From assembly GCA_003263845.1 (NCBI GenBank), contig JYJN01000014.1, positions 1-64,000 of the forward strand: a DNA stretch of 64,000 nucleotides. The letters run 5' to 3'. Shown piece after piece: positions 55,227-63,424 of the stretch (its first letter is position 1; each line of letters begins with the position of its first letter). The DNA is from Vibrio aestivus. GTDB taxonomy: Bacteria > Pseudomonadota > Gammaproteobacteria > Enterobacterales > Vibrionaceae. The notes beneath the pieces were generated by a model. It saw nothing but the letters and a program-made list of their open reading frames with translations, had not been told where the DNA came from and made no database searches. The position numbers were made by a program, and so were the translations under genes.

Positions 55227-56537
55227 TTAAGATGCCTCGGCGACATCTTTAGTCTCTTGGCTCGCTAACTCAATCTCCTTGCTGCGCATCATAGTATCTA
55301 ACTCGTCTCGGCGAGCAATGAAGGCTTTAAGCTGATCTTTTGGTACCGAGTTCGCCATTGGAATGTTCGCTTTCATCGGGTTTACAGCGCGTCCCCTCAC
55401 GAGTAACTCATAATGGATATGAGGCCCAGTTACACGTCCCGTCGCACCTGCTAAACCAATTCTTTGGCCACGAGATACCTTTTGGCCTTTGCGAACCAAT
55501 ATCTTGCTTAGGTGAAGATAACGAGTTTTGTAAGTACTGCCGTGCTGAATCACAACATACTTACCCGCATAAGGGTGATTGCGCGTCATCGCAACAACAC
55601 CATCTCCTGTGGAAACAATTGGCGTACCTGTTGGCGTAGCCCAATCGGTGCCATTATGAGGGGCAACTCGGCCAGTAACAGGGTGCAGTCTTTTAGGGTT
55701 AAAATGAGAACTTAAACGATAATTTCCGTTTACTGGTTTACGCTGGAAAGCACGCTGTAAACTTTCGCCGTTGGCATCATAGTATTGACCATCACTATGA
55801 AGATAAGCGGTAATCTCACGGCCTCGGTTATAAATCTTAATCGCTTGAATTTCGCGATTACCAGTTAGGGCCTGCCCAACATATTGTCGAGACTGAACCA
55901 CTTCAAACTTATCACCCGCTCTAAAGTCACGTGAAAAATTGATTTTATCTTTTAGCAGCGAAACAACCTGCTCTATTTCAACGCTGGCCAACCCAATAGC
56001 ATTGGCCGATTGTGAGAAACTACCTCGAACTTCGCCCACCAACGCAGTCTCACGCCAAGTGCCGGGGACAATGCGATCTTCAAAATCAAACGTACCATCA
56101 TCTTGCTTGGTATAGACAGCGCTTCTCACAACGCTGAAAACCAGCTCCATTTTAAACAGCTCATTGGCGCTCTCACCTTTCCAGAATCGCAATGTGTTTC
56201 CTGGTTGGAGAGTATCTAAAGCAAGAAAGTTGAGATCGGTCTCCATCACTTTCATCATCTCTTGGTAACCAAACCCAAGGTGATTAAAGATAGAGCTTAG
56301 GTTGTCTCCTGACTGAATCTGATACTCGTAGTCTGGACGAGATTCAACATTCACGCCATCTGAGATAGGGGTATCAATGATAGTAGACTCAGGAAGAGAC
56401 AGTTCAATGGTACGTTGTAAGCTATTGTCACTAAAAGGAGAAAGGACAATAACGGCCACTAAAGGAAGGCAAGTTGCGATCAGTTTCTTTCGCATAGAAA
56501 GCGAAGAATAACGCATAATTAGAGAATTAGGGCTCAC
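55227..56537 (-). CDS. M23 peptidoglycan endopeptidase with OapA/LysM-like region
   Basis: This 436-residue envelope protein has a membrane anchor or signal (KKLIATCLPLVAVIVLSPF), an OapA/LysM-like segment (YQIQSGDNLSSIFNHLGF) and a C-terminal LytM/M23 domain. Zinc ligands are visible as VAPHNGTDWATP and GRVTGPHIHYELLVRG (HxH), with the helper His in TRYLHLSKI. This layout matches MepM/YebA-type endopeptidases that cut peptidoglycan cross-links for growth. GTG at 56537 has an AGGT site; an ATG at 56516 is an alternative. Confidence 0.92.
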   Translation of the reverse strand: MSPNSLIMRYSSLSMRKKLIATCLPLVAVIVLSPFSDNSLQRTIELSLPESTIIDTPISDGVNVESRPDYEYQIQSGDNLSSIFNHLGFGYQEMMKVMETDLNFLALDTLQPGNTLRFWKGESANELFKMELVFSVVRSAVYTKQDDGTFDFEDRIVPGTWRETALVGEVRGSFSQSANAIGLASVEIEQVVSLLKDKINFSRDFRAGDKFEVVQSRQYVGQALTGNREIQAIKIYNRGREITAYLHSDGQYYDANGESLQRAFQRKPVNGNYRLSSHFNPKRLHPVTGRVAPHNGTDWATPTGTPIVSTGDGVVAMTRNHPYAGKYVVIQHGSTYKTRYLHLSKILVRKGQKVSRGQRIGLAGATGRVTGPHIHYELLVRGRAVNPMKANIPMANSVPKDQLKAFIARRDELDTMMRSKEIELASQETKDVAEAS

Positions 56538-56634
56538 ATTCTGACCTGTTCATTACTGCTAGAAAGCCCTAAGACTAAGGGTTTCTCATCAAAAAGTCAC
56601 CCTAGCGATATCAAAGTATATGCAATTAAAACGT

Positions 56635-56659
56635 AAAAAAGGCGCAAAAAGCGCCTTTT
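56635..56659 (-). terminator. intrinsic terminator of the CBM48 gene
   Basis: The stem AAAAGGCGC/GCGCCTTTT with an AAAAA loop has a six-T run on the minus strand. Confidence 0.85.
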
Positions 56660-56679
56660 AAAAATCGAACTAATCCAAC

Positions 56680-56979
56680 CTATGAATGAGTCGAAACCAG
56701 TCCATTATCTTCACCAAAATCGTTAGGTCTGTACAAATCCGCTTGAGGATCGTTTTCCCACTTTTGACCATCAACAAGGTAGCGAAATTCAAACTCGCTA
56801 TCTTTTGGCAAACGGGTTTTAAACTTAAATGACTTAGTTTTCGCCACTTTTTTCATTTCCGTTGGTTGCCAATCTAAGAAATCGGCTACTAACGCAACTG
56901 AATTTTCCGCTTGCGCTGCTGGTACTTCAAAGGTTACTTCGACCTCATTTTTTGTTTTAAAAAAGCGCTTATTAATCAT
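56680..56979 (-). CDS. isoamylase-N/CBM48 (AMPK glycogen-binding-like) domain protein
   Basis: This 99-residue protein is a single immunoglobulin-like carbohydrate-binding domain. Signatures are VALVADFLDWQPTEMKKVA and EFEFRYLVDGQKWENDPQADLY. Such stand-alone domains resemble the glycogen-binding module of AMPK beta subunits and the early set domain of glycogen debranching enzymes. The ATG at 56979 has GGAG six bases upstream, so the nine-codon extension is rejected. Binding to a glucan is expected; a catalytic role is not. Confidence 0.88.
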   Translation of the reverse strand: MINKRFFKTKNEVEVTFEVPAAQAENSVALVADFLDWQPTEMKKVAKTKSFKFKTRLPKDSEFEFRYLVDGQKWENDPQADLYRPNDFGEDNGLVSTHS

Positions 56980-57074
56980 CCTTAACTCCATATAATACAG
57001 CAAACAATTTCATATTAACTAAACACCATAATAGGCAATTTATCACACAATACAACTCTGATTATGATATGGCG

Positions 57075-57702
57075 TTATAACGCCTTTATTTTAAGACGTG
57101 ATGAAATTTCGTACTGATAGGTTGCTGGTGACTTTGGCGTCGACGCTTTTGCTTGATCGAAGCCATGCTCCAATACGGTGAGCTCGACTCGACCATTTTG
57201 ATAACTCAGCTCACTCACGGATACTCGGTCGCCAACAAAAGCGCTGTCTTTAAGTACCATTCGTTGTCGATGAGTATCGTATTCAAAGGTTGCCAAGTAG
57301 TAAAAGGCACCGCTGCCTGATTGGAAACCACCAAGTACAAAACATACTGCCCTACCATGTCATCTGACCCAATCGACGCTAGCTGGTCCAAAGAAACGGT
57401 AACCGTGCCTCTTTCTGCCCCAGAGTCATAATTTCCTTGGGCAATCTGGCGCGAAGCATCTATCGAGTTAATAAAAGAGAACGCTTGAGTTTCAGGAACC
57501 GAAATAGTCCATGGGTTGGGTGTCGTAATATCGAAGACTTCTTCCATGACCAAATTCGCAGAAGGGGCGGGGCCTGCGGGAACTTAGCGAGAATCTCTTC
57601 ATCACTCAACGAGAATCGATACAACCCGGCAACGATAACGATAACCAACAAGACAACCGGAATAATCAAAATCAGAGGAATAGGAAGGCGTCGTTTTTTC
57701 AT
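57075..57702 (-). pseudogene. single-pass membrane protein of unknown function, two frameshifts
   Basis: Three overlapping frames carry one protein. The start has a membrane span (RLPIPLILIIPVVLLVIVIV) and SLSDEEILAKFPQAPP. The middle reads MEEVFDITTPNPWTISVPE through LASIGSDDMVGQYV. The end reads FYYLATFEYDTHRQRMVLKD to SSRLKIKAL. Restoring one C in the run at 57564-57567 joins the first pair (APPPSANLVMEEVF). Restoring one T in the run at 57339-57342 joins the second (QYVFVLGGFQSGSGAFYYLA). The whole would be about 209 residues, anchored with a periplasmic beta-rich domain. I know no family. Confidence 0.78.
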
Positions 57703-57795
57703 GGAGTTAACTCAGTACGGCTAGCGTGATAACGCGAAAAGGATTCCCCATACATTAACATAATCACCGAGCTGAATTTCAATAATCATTTAGGC

Positions 57796-57933
57796 TATAC
57801 CCAGTGACTTCAAAATGCAGGATTCAGAGCGTTATCACTGATTCAATTTAGAATCACTAGATTGTCAAATCGTTGCCGCGTTTGCAAACTAGGCAAATCT
57901 CGCTGAACAGGCATCTTGAGGTAACTTGGTATA
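57796..57933. repeat. Vibrio palindromic intergenic element, short form
   Basis: This 138-base copy shares both ends and flanks with the element at 50483-50748: CCAGTGACTTCAAAATGCAG at the left and GCATCTTGAGGTAACTTGGT at the right. The shared core is TAGATTGTC(A/G)AATCGTTGCC. It lacks the inner inverted repeat. The rest of 57703-58026 shows nothing further. Confidence 0.8.
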
Positions 57934-58026
57934 TTGAACATGAATGTACATTCAGAGAATATTCCATCGCCTAAGTCATAGGTTACCGTTATACTTCCGC
58001 CTTATTTTCCATCTGGCAGACTCGCA

Positions 58027-58685
58027 ATGATATCTCGCTTACCCAATTGGGTTAAATACGGTGCATTCCTTCTCACGTTACTCGCGGGGATTGTAAATAG
58101 TGTCGGCCTATTGAGTTTTCAGCATCAAGCAGTATCACATGTATCGGGGACTGCGACTTTGTTAGGCGTTAGCTCACTGACTCACACTATGGAACAGTAC
58201 ATCTTTTGATGATCATGGTGAGTTTTCTTATGGGTGCGATAGTCAGCGGCTTCTTTATTGAAGGAACTGCACTCAAACTCGGACGACATTATGGTGTCGC
58301 GCTGCTATTTGAAGTATTGCTTCTCCTCGGAGCTTGGTGGCTGTTACGAAACGAACTCTCTGGAGGCCAATACCTTGCATCTATGGCCTGCGGACTTCAA
58401 AACGCTATGTTAACCACATTCAGTGGTGCGATTATTCGAACCACGCACATGACCGGAATCATCACAGACCTTGGCATCATGCTCGGCGCTTGGTTAAGAG
58501 GTAAACCGTTCGACAAAACAAAAGCAACTCTGTTCTTTTCTCTTTTGACTGGTTTCGTACTAGGCGGTTCGATCGGTGCTGTCTGCTACGCAAACTTTGA
58601 AATCAATACCTTACTGCTACCTGCCGCAATAGCCTTTCTACTCGCCGTATTTTATTGGGTCATCCAAGAAAAATCATCCCAATAA
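58027..58685 (+). pseudogene. YoaK/DUF1275 family membrane protein, frameshifted
   Basis: The 58027-58209 frame has KYGAFLLTLLAGIVNSVGLL and HQAVSHVSGTATLLG, the DUF1275 start. It stops after MEQYIF. The next frame continues MIMVSFLMGAIVSGFF to the normal C-terminus at 58685. Restoring one T in the TTTT run at 58204-58207 gives EQYIFLMIMVSF and a protein of about 219 residues with six or so spans. This is the usual family size. Function is unknown; the family occurs widely in bacteria. Confidence 0.82.
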
Positions 58686-58914
58686 AAACATCGCAACAAT
58701 ATCGAAAACAACTTAACCTTAATGATACAAAATTCTGTCATATATTTTTATTACAGAGTAACATTATGCATATTTAAATGAATTTATTGAATAGTATTGC
58801 AATGAATGCGCTTAGCAGCTATTCTTGCGGCATGTTGAGTATTCATGACATTTTCATGCATACCTATGCCGGATAAAGCCGCTATATTTTGCGAATAGTT
58901 AAACGAGTAGAACA

Positions 58915-60285
58915 ATGCAAAACAACGCTCAATCAATTGAAAAGCCTAGTAATAAAGGCAACTTTTGGATGTTTCTCATCCCATCACTGATCGGTCTTTT
59001 TCTGTTTATGGCGCCAATTAGCTATAACGGAGACCTTACAATCCCTGTCGCAGTACTAGCGAAGTCGATTCAAGCCGTACTCGGTGATCACCTCGTTAGC
59101 ATCGTAACAGTGATCATTGCATTTATGGCACTAACGTCGGTGCTAACGAAACTGGCTAAACCTGCATTTGTTGTTCAGTCACCGTTCCTAAATGGTCTTT
59201 TTAACCCATCTCCTTTGTGGCTAGCAGTTCGAGTGATTGGTGGTATTTCAGTGGTTATGGCTTTCTTCCAAGTGGGTCCGGAAGCCATTTGGGAAGAAAA
59301 CACGGGCGGATTAGTACTTGAAGGCTTGTTACCAACACTATTTTCTGTATTCATTTTTGCTGGCCTTCTTCTTCCTTTACTACTTAACTTTGGCCTACTT
59401 GAGCTATTTGGCACACTACTTAGTAAAATCATGCGCCCTGTATTCAACCTTCCTGGCCGCAGTGCCATTGACTGCATGGCATCTTGGTTAGGTGACGGCA
59501 GTGTGGGTATTTTGCTAACCAGTAAGCAGTACGAAAACAAGTTTTACACTCAACGTGAAGCAGCAGTTGTTGGTACCACTTTCTCTGCAGTATCTATCAC
59601 GTTTAGTTTAGTCGTTATTGCGCAGGTTAATCTTGAGCATTTATTCCTGCCTTTCTATGGCGCTATCTGTTTAGCAGGTTTGGTTGCGGCGGTCATTATT
59701 CCTCGCCTACCACCGCTTCGCATGAAGAAGGATACGTTCATTGATGGCACAAAACGTGCCGAAGACGCTGACGCAATTCCTGCTGGCCACTCAACGTTCT
59801 CGTGGGGTTTAGAGCAAGCTCTAGTTAAAGCTGGCAAAGTTAAATCGCTAAAATCTGTGTTTGGTGAAGGTGTTCGCAACGCAGTCGATATGGTGTTTGG
59901 TGTGCTACCTGTTGTTATGGGCTTAGGTACCATTGCCCTAGTCATTGCCGAGTACACACCGGTATTTAGCATCCTAGGTCAGCCTTTTATTCCATTCCTA
60001 GAGCTACTGCAAATCCCTGAAGCAGCTGCAGCATCTAAAACGATTGTTGTCGGTTTTGCAGATATGTTCATCCCTGCGATTCTTGCTGCTTCAATCGATA
60101 GCGAGATGACTCGCTTTGTTATCGCGGCAATGTCTGTTACTCAGTTGATTTACATGTCTGAGGTTGGTGCGCTACTACTGGGTAGTAAGATTCCAGTGAA
60201 CATTTTCGAACTGTTCGCTATCTTCATCCTACGTACGCTAATCACACTTCCGGTTATCGCTGGTGTAGCGCACATGATATTCTAA
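58915..60285 (+). CDS. YjiH family inner-membrane protein (nucleoside-recognition/Gate domain)
   Basis: This 456-residue protein has ten or more membrane spans, beginning MFLIPSLIGLFLFMAPISYN. The block RSAIDCMASWLGDGSVGILLTSKQYE is the Gate/nucleoside-recognition motif, and REAAVVGTTFSAVSITFSLV is typical of YjiH. Related domains occur in nucleoside carriers and spore-maturation proteins, but the substrate of YjiH is unknown. It is transcribed alone; 58686-58914 upstream is AT-rich, with a strong terminator downstream. Confidence 0.88.
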   Translation: MQNNAQSIEKPSNKGNFWMFLIPSLIGLFLFMAPISYNGDLTIPVAVLAKSIQAVLGDHLVSIVTVIIAFMALTSVLTKLAKPAFVVQSPFLNGLFNPSPLWLAVRVIGGISVVMAFFQVGPEAIWEENTGGLVLEGLLPTLFSVFIFAGLLLPLLLNFGLLELFGTLLSKIMRPVFNLPGRSAIDCMASWLGDGSVGILLTSKQYENKFYTQREAAVVGTTFSAVSITFSLVVIAQVNLEHLFLPFYGAICLAGLVAAVIIPRLPPLRMKKDTFIDGTKRAEDADAIPAGHSTFSWGLEQALVKAGKVKSLKSVFGEGVRNAVDMVFGVLPVVMGLGTIALVIAEYTPVFSILGQPFIPFLELLQIPEAAAASKTIVVGFADMFIPAILAASIDSEMTRFVIAAMSVTQLIYMSEVGALLLGSKIPVNIFELFAIFILRTLITLPVIAGVAHMIF

Positions 60286-60331
60286 GTGTTTGATATAATA
60301 TCAAGTGCTTACAAACTAAGATTTGATAAAC

Positions 60332-60364
60332 AAAAGGCTTTGTACTGAGTGCAAAGCCTTTTTT
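60332..60364 (+). terminator. intrinsic terminator of the YjiH gene
   Basis: The stem AAAAGGCTTTG/CAAAGCCTTTT with a nine-base loop is followed by further Ts. Confidence 0.85.
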
Positions 60365-60391
60365 GATCTTCGAGCTATTTGCCTTCTACAT

Positions 60392-60799
60392 CTAGAGAGG
60401 ATCCCCAAACTGATCTTGTGCAATGAATACATTGTCGTCTGGATTATCATTCACTTGATCTGCAATCCAAGGGCTTAAGCAGTCACGCTCTAGTACGCAA
60501 GGGTCAGTCAAAGCATTCAAAAAGGCTTCGAGTTGCGCTCTTTCACTCCCATTGATATTGGTGTTATTGAACAAAGAAGTTCCGTCATTTTGCTCATCAC
60601 GCAATTTGTTCAGCGCGCTAAACGAATTGCTTCGAGCATCGGAATATAGGCTATTGCATGCAGTGACGTTCACAAACTGGGGCAAATCACACAGCTCGTC
60701 ATTATCGAAGCAGACTCCCCCCACTAATCCTTCTCTGGAAAACAGACTCCAACCACAACATGGCAAGTGTCTAGAGTCTGTTATTTCGATTAAAGCCAT
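60392..60799 (-). pseudogene. possible remnant of a di-heme cytochrome c peroxidase-like protein
   Basis: A 135-codon frame has no ribosome site and an unlikely N-terminus (MALIEITDSRHLPCCGWSLF). Its C-terminal part, GSERAQLEAFLNALTDPC then ERDCLSPWI, resembles from memory the tail of MauG/CcpA-like di-heme proteins, but no CxxCH heme site or signal peptide remains. The gene is hemmed between two terminators made of related AAAGGCTTT sequence. I read it as a truncated remnant; a small Cys-rich protein of unknown function cannot be excluded. Confidence 0.45.
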
Positions 60800-60811
60800 A
60801 AAACAACGATG

Positions 60812-60841
60812 AGCCTTTGTATTGATTACAAAGGCTTTTTT
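60812..60841. terminator. intrinsic terminator-like hairpin
   Basis: The stem AGCCTTTGTA/TACAAAGGCT with loop TTGAT is followed by TTTTT. It precedes the periplasmic gene at 60965. Confidence 0.8.
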
Positions 60842-60964
60842 ACTGTTAACACTATGGCATCTGGATAAAAAGTGATATCTTCGTTCAAATTTTCGTCACT
60901 CCAACGTATAATTACATTTATATCAATAATAAAAACAAAGCCTTTTTTATAGGAAACGCTGTAT

Positions 60965-61432
60965 ATGAAATGGATTTTGCTCTGTCTTTCTTGTTTGTTT
61001 GCCCCCACTCTGGCCGCCACTGAACTGGTCGTTCGGTTTGCTGACGAAAGTCACAAGAATGTCTCTTTGAAGACGATCGAATCAACGCTGCCACTGGACT
61101 CATTCACCACTCATCTACCTTGGTTAGATGGGCCGCACACCTTTTCTGGTGTGAAGGTAACGGATCTACTTGATTATCTTGGTGTCTCTGATGTCGGATC
61201 CGTCTCGTTTGTCGCACTCAACGACTACGCTTCATCAACTCAAATCAAAGATATTTTGGATTACGAGCCGATTATTGCTTATCACCTGAATGGCAAAAAA
61301 ATGAAGGTTCGGAATAAAGGGCCATTTTGGCTGGTCTTCAACCTAGACAAATACCCTGAAATCAACAACCAAATCTATTACACGCAGATGGTGTGGCAAA
61401 TAGACGAAGTACTGATCCACGAAGCACCATGA
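60965..61432 (+). CDS. periplasmic molybdopterin-oxidoreductase-like domain protein
   Basis: This 155-residue protein has a signal peptide (ILLCLSCLFAPTLAA/TE) and one domain with FSGVKVTDLLDYLGV and FVALNDYAS, features I associate with the small oxidoreductase molybdopterin-binding (YedY-like) fold. The cofactor-binding Cys of true SUOX/YedY enzymes is not evident, so it is unlikely to be catalytic. Its TGA stop overlaps the ATG of the diguanylate cyclase (ATGA). A ligand-sensing partner role in the periplasm is therefore inferred. Confidence 0.75.
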   Translation: MKWILLCLSCLFAPTLAATELVVRFADESHKNVSLKTIESTLPLDSFTTHLPWLDGPHTFSGVKVTDLLDYLGVSDVGSVSFVALNDYASSTQIKDILDYEPIIAYHLNGKKMKVRNKGPFWLVFNLDKYPEINNQIYYTQMVWQIDEVLIHEAP

Positions 61433-62547
61433 TAAGAAGCAAAAAAACTCACGCTTTAAGCCCAACGATTATTCGCACGAAACGCTTGCTGATTGTGCTT
61501 TCTGTGTTGCTTATTTGCGCCAATATTTTCTATCTTACCGAAACTCGTAAGTTAGCTAAGTCTTACAATGAGCAGCGAAATCAAGCCACTTGGTTCCTCT
61601 TTCAGTTAACCAAAGAGTTTTCTGAGTTAGTTGCTATCGCTCCTTTTTCAATGAACGATAAAGAGAGCCATGAAGAGACCAAACTAAAATACGAGCTCAC
61701 TTGGAGTCGCTTCGATCTGATTCTTAACAGCCATGAAGCTGACAACTTTCTGGAAACGGAAGGAGCAAGAGAGTTTTTTACCCAGTTGTTTATTGAGTTC
61801 CAACAAAGTGAGCAACTGCTACTCGGTTTGAAAAACCGTGACGACGCCTTGAATTACACCCGTTACACCATGGCGCTTTACGATGACATGATCCAGTACG
61901 TCAACAACAACTTCCGCATCCAAAGCCCGCTTTATCAAAAACAAGCGGAACAAGCGCAATGGCTGAATTACGTGCAGTACATGTTGATGATCTTTCTGTT
62001 TCTGTGCATGTTGCTCGTCACTTACATCTTACATAAAGAAGCCATATACAATCGCCAATTGGCCTTTACCGACCCTTTGACCGGTATTGGTAACCGACTG
62101 GCGATGTTTCATAGCCTGACCAAGCTGCAGAAACAAAATGAGTCATTTACTCTAATGCTTCTGGACCTTAATGGTTTCAAACCGATCAATGACCAATTTG
62201 GCCATCAGGCAGGCGATACCGTATTAGTGGCTATTTCTCGAAGGCTTTCTCATGAGGTTTCGGGCTACTCTTACGAGATATATCGTATTGGCGGAGATGA
62301 ATTCGCGATTATTCTGCATGCTGTCGAGAATAACGCCATCATTAGTGTTGAGCATCAGATCTTCCGATCGTTCAAACGTGGCGTAAGCCTGTCAGAGACC
62401 AACGTACAGCCCATCTCTACAAGTATCGGTCACAGCGTATTCCCAGATGAAGCGGAAACCATCAACGAACTCATCGCGTGCGCAGATATGAAAATGTACC
62501 AGATGAAACATTCTCGCGACCAGCGTCTAAGTAATGGGTTGCGCTAA
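61429..62547 (+). CDS. membrane diguanylate cyclase (GGDEF) coupled to a periplasmic protein
   Basis: This 372-residue cyclase has two spans (RLLIVLSVLLICANIFYLTE and YVQYMLMIFLFLCMLLVTYIL) flanking a helical periplasmic domain of about 145 residues. The GGDEF domain follows with LTGIGNRLAMFHS, LLDLNGFKPINDQFGH and RIGGDEFAIIL, so it should be active. No RxxD inhibitory site stands five residues before GGDEF. I choose the ATG at 61429, which overlaps the previous stop as ATGA, rather than the longer frame from 61393. The pair probably forms a sensor-output module. Confidence 0.92.
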   Translation: MIRSKKTHALSPTIIRTKRLLIVLSVLLICANIFYLTETRKLAKSYNEQRNQATWFLFQLTKEFSELVAIAPFSMNDKESHEETKLKYELTWSRFDLILNSHEADNFLETEGAREFFTQLFIEFQQSEQLLLGLKNRDDALNYTRYTMALYDDMIQYVNNNFRIQSPLYQKQAEQAQWLNYVQYMLMIFLFLCMLLVTYILHKEAIYNRQLAFTDPLTGIGNRLAMFHSLTKLQKQNESFTLMLLDLNGFKPINDQFGHQAGDTVLVAISRRLSHEVSGYSYEIYRIGGDEFAIILHAVENNAIISVEHQIFRSFKRGVSLSETNVQPISTSIGHSVFPDEAETINELIACADMKMYQMKHSRDQRLSNGLR

Positions 62548-62614
62548 CTCAAATGCTTCTAAGTAACGATATACTGGTAAGATATTAGATAATTTTCGAG
62601 TCCGAGGTGAAAGT

Positions 62615-63221
62615 TTGGATAAGCTGATTGCTGACATCAAAGCGGTAGTGTTTGATCTCGATAATACGCTAGTATCATCGGACATGGACTTCCAAGCTTT
62701 AAGGCAACAAATGGGTTGCCCACCTAAATACGATTTACTCACCTTTATCGACGAGATTGAGTGCCCGGTCAAAACTCGGGCTGCCCACCAACAGGTCATC
62801 GACCATGAAATGTCGGACGCTAAATCATCTGAACCCATGCCAGGTTGTATCGAGTTTCTAAAGTTCTTGTATCAAGAAAACCTTCAGACGGCGATCGTAA
62901 CGAGAAATTGCGAACCGGCAACAACGCTAAAGTTGGAACACAACAATATCACCATAGAGCATGTCATTAGCAGAGAACATTATCCGCCAAAGCCTAATCC
63001 TACGTCTCTATTGGCGTTGGCTGAAAAGTGGGAACTACCCGTGTGAACACATTCTTTACGTTGGTGATTACATTTACGACCTTCAAGCGGCTGACAATGC
63101 AGGAATGCCATCTTGCCTGATGACACATGGACGAGAGCTCGATTTTGCTGATATGGCGACCATTGCTCTTCCGCACTTAACCGATCTTCACCAACTTTTC
63201 ATTCGCCATTTCAACAATTAA
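62615..63221 (+). pseudogene. HAD-family phosphatase, frameshifted
   Basis: The first frame starts with TTG at 62615, spaced six bases from GAGGT. It holds HAD motif I (VVFDLDNTLVSSDMDF), the cap, motif II (AIVTRN) and the motif III Lys region (REHYPPKPNP). It stops at 63046. The second frame holds motif IV (ILYVGDYIYDLQAADNAGM) and ends at 63221. Deleting one base at about 63041 joins them as EKWELPCEHILYVGDY. The product would be about 201 residues, a phosphoglycolate-phosphatase-like or sugar-phosphatase-like enzyme of unknown substrate. Confidence 0.85.
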
Positions 63222-63279
63222 AGCTTGTCGTGACGCGTCAAACTGCGTTAGGCTAAAAATTCACCACTCAAGGATTGTT

Positions 63280-63336
63280 ATGCGAATTTTAAATCTTAAC
63301 CTCTGGCTTCTTCTCTCTATACCCTGTAGCCGGTAG
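63280..63336 (+). CDS. possible 18-residue leader peptide
   Basis: ATG at 63280 follows AAGGA at five-base spacing. The reading frame gives MRILNLNLWLLLSIPCSR and stops with TAG at 63334-63336. Seven of 18 codons are Leu. The last codons (TGT AGC CGG) contain a GTAGCC that can pair with the downstream hairpin strand. Leader peptides of this size control attenuators, but no expression evidence exists here. Confidence 0.45.
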   Translation: MRILNLNLWLLLSIPCSR

Positions 63337-63393
63337 GTATTCGCACATCCTTTGGCTACGAGATTCGTAGCCAAGGTCCCAATCTCGTAGCCA
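63326..63393 (+). promoter_or_regulatory. candidate attenuator: mutually exclusive hairpins before the DMT transporter
   Basis: GGCTAC at 63354-63359 can pair with three GTAGCC copies at 63326-63331, 63367-63372 and 63387-63392. Hairpin A is TTGGCTACGA/TCGTAGCCAA (63352-63361 with 63365-63374). Hairpin B is the 13-base perfect stem TGGCTACGAGATT/AATCTCGTAGCCA (63353-63365 with 63381-63393), followed by TTTCTT. A and B cannot form together. The first GTAGCC lies in the last codons of the leader ORF. The transporter start is 32 bases downstream. Confidence 0.55.
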
Positions 63394-63424
63394 TTTCTTA
63401 ACCATTAATCAAAGGAAATGAGCT

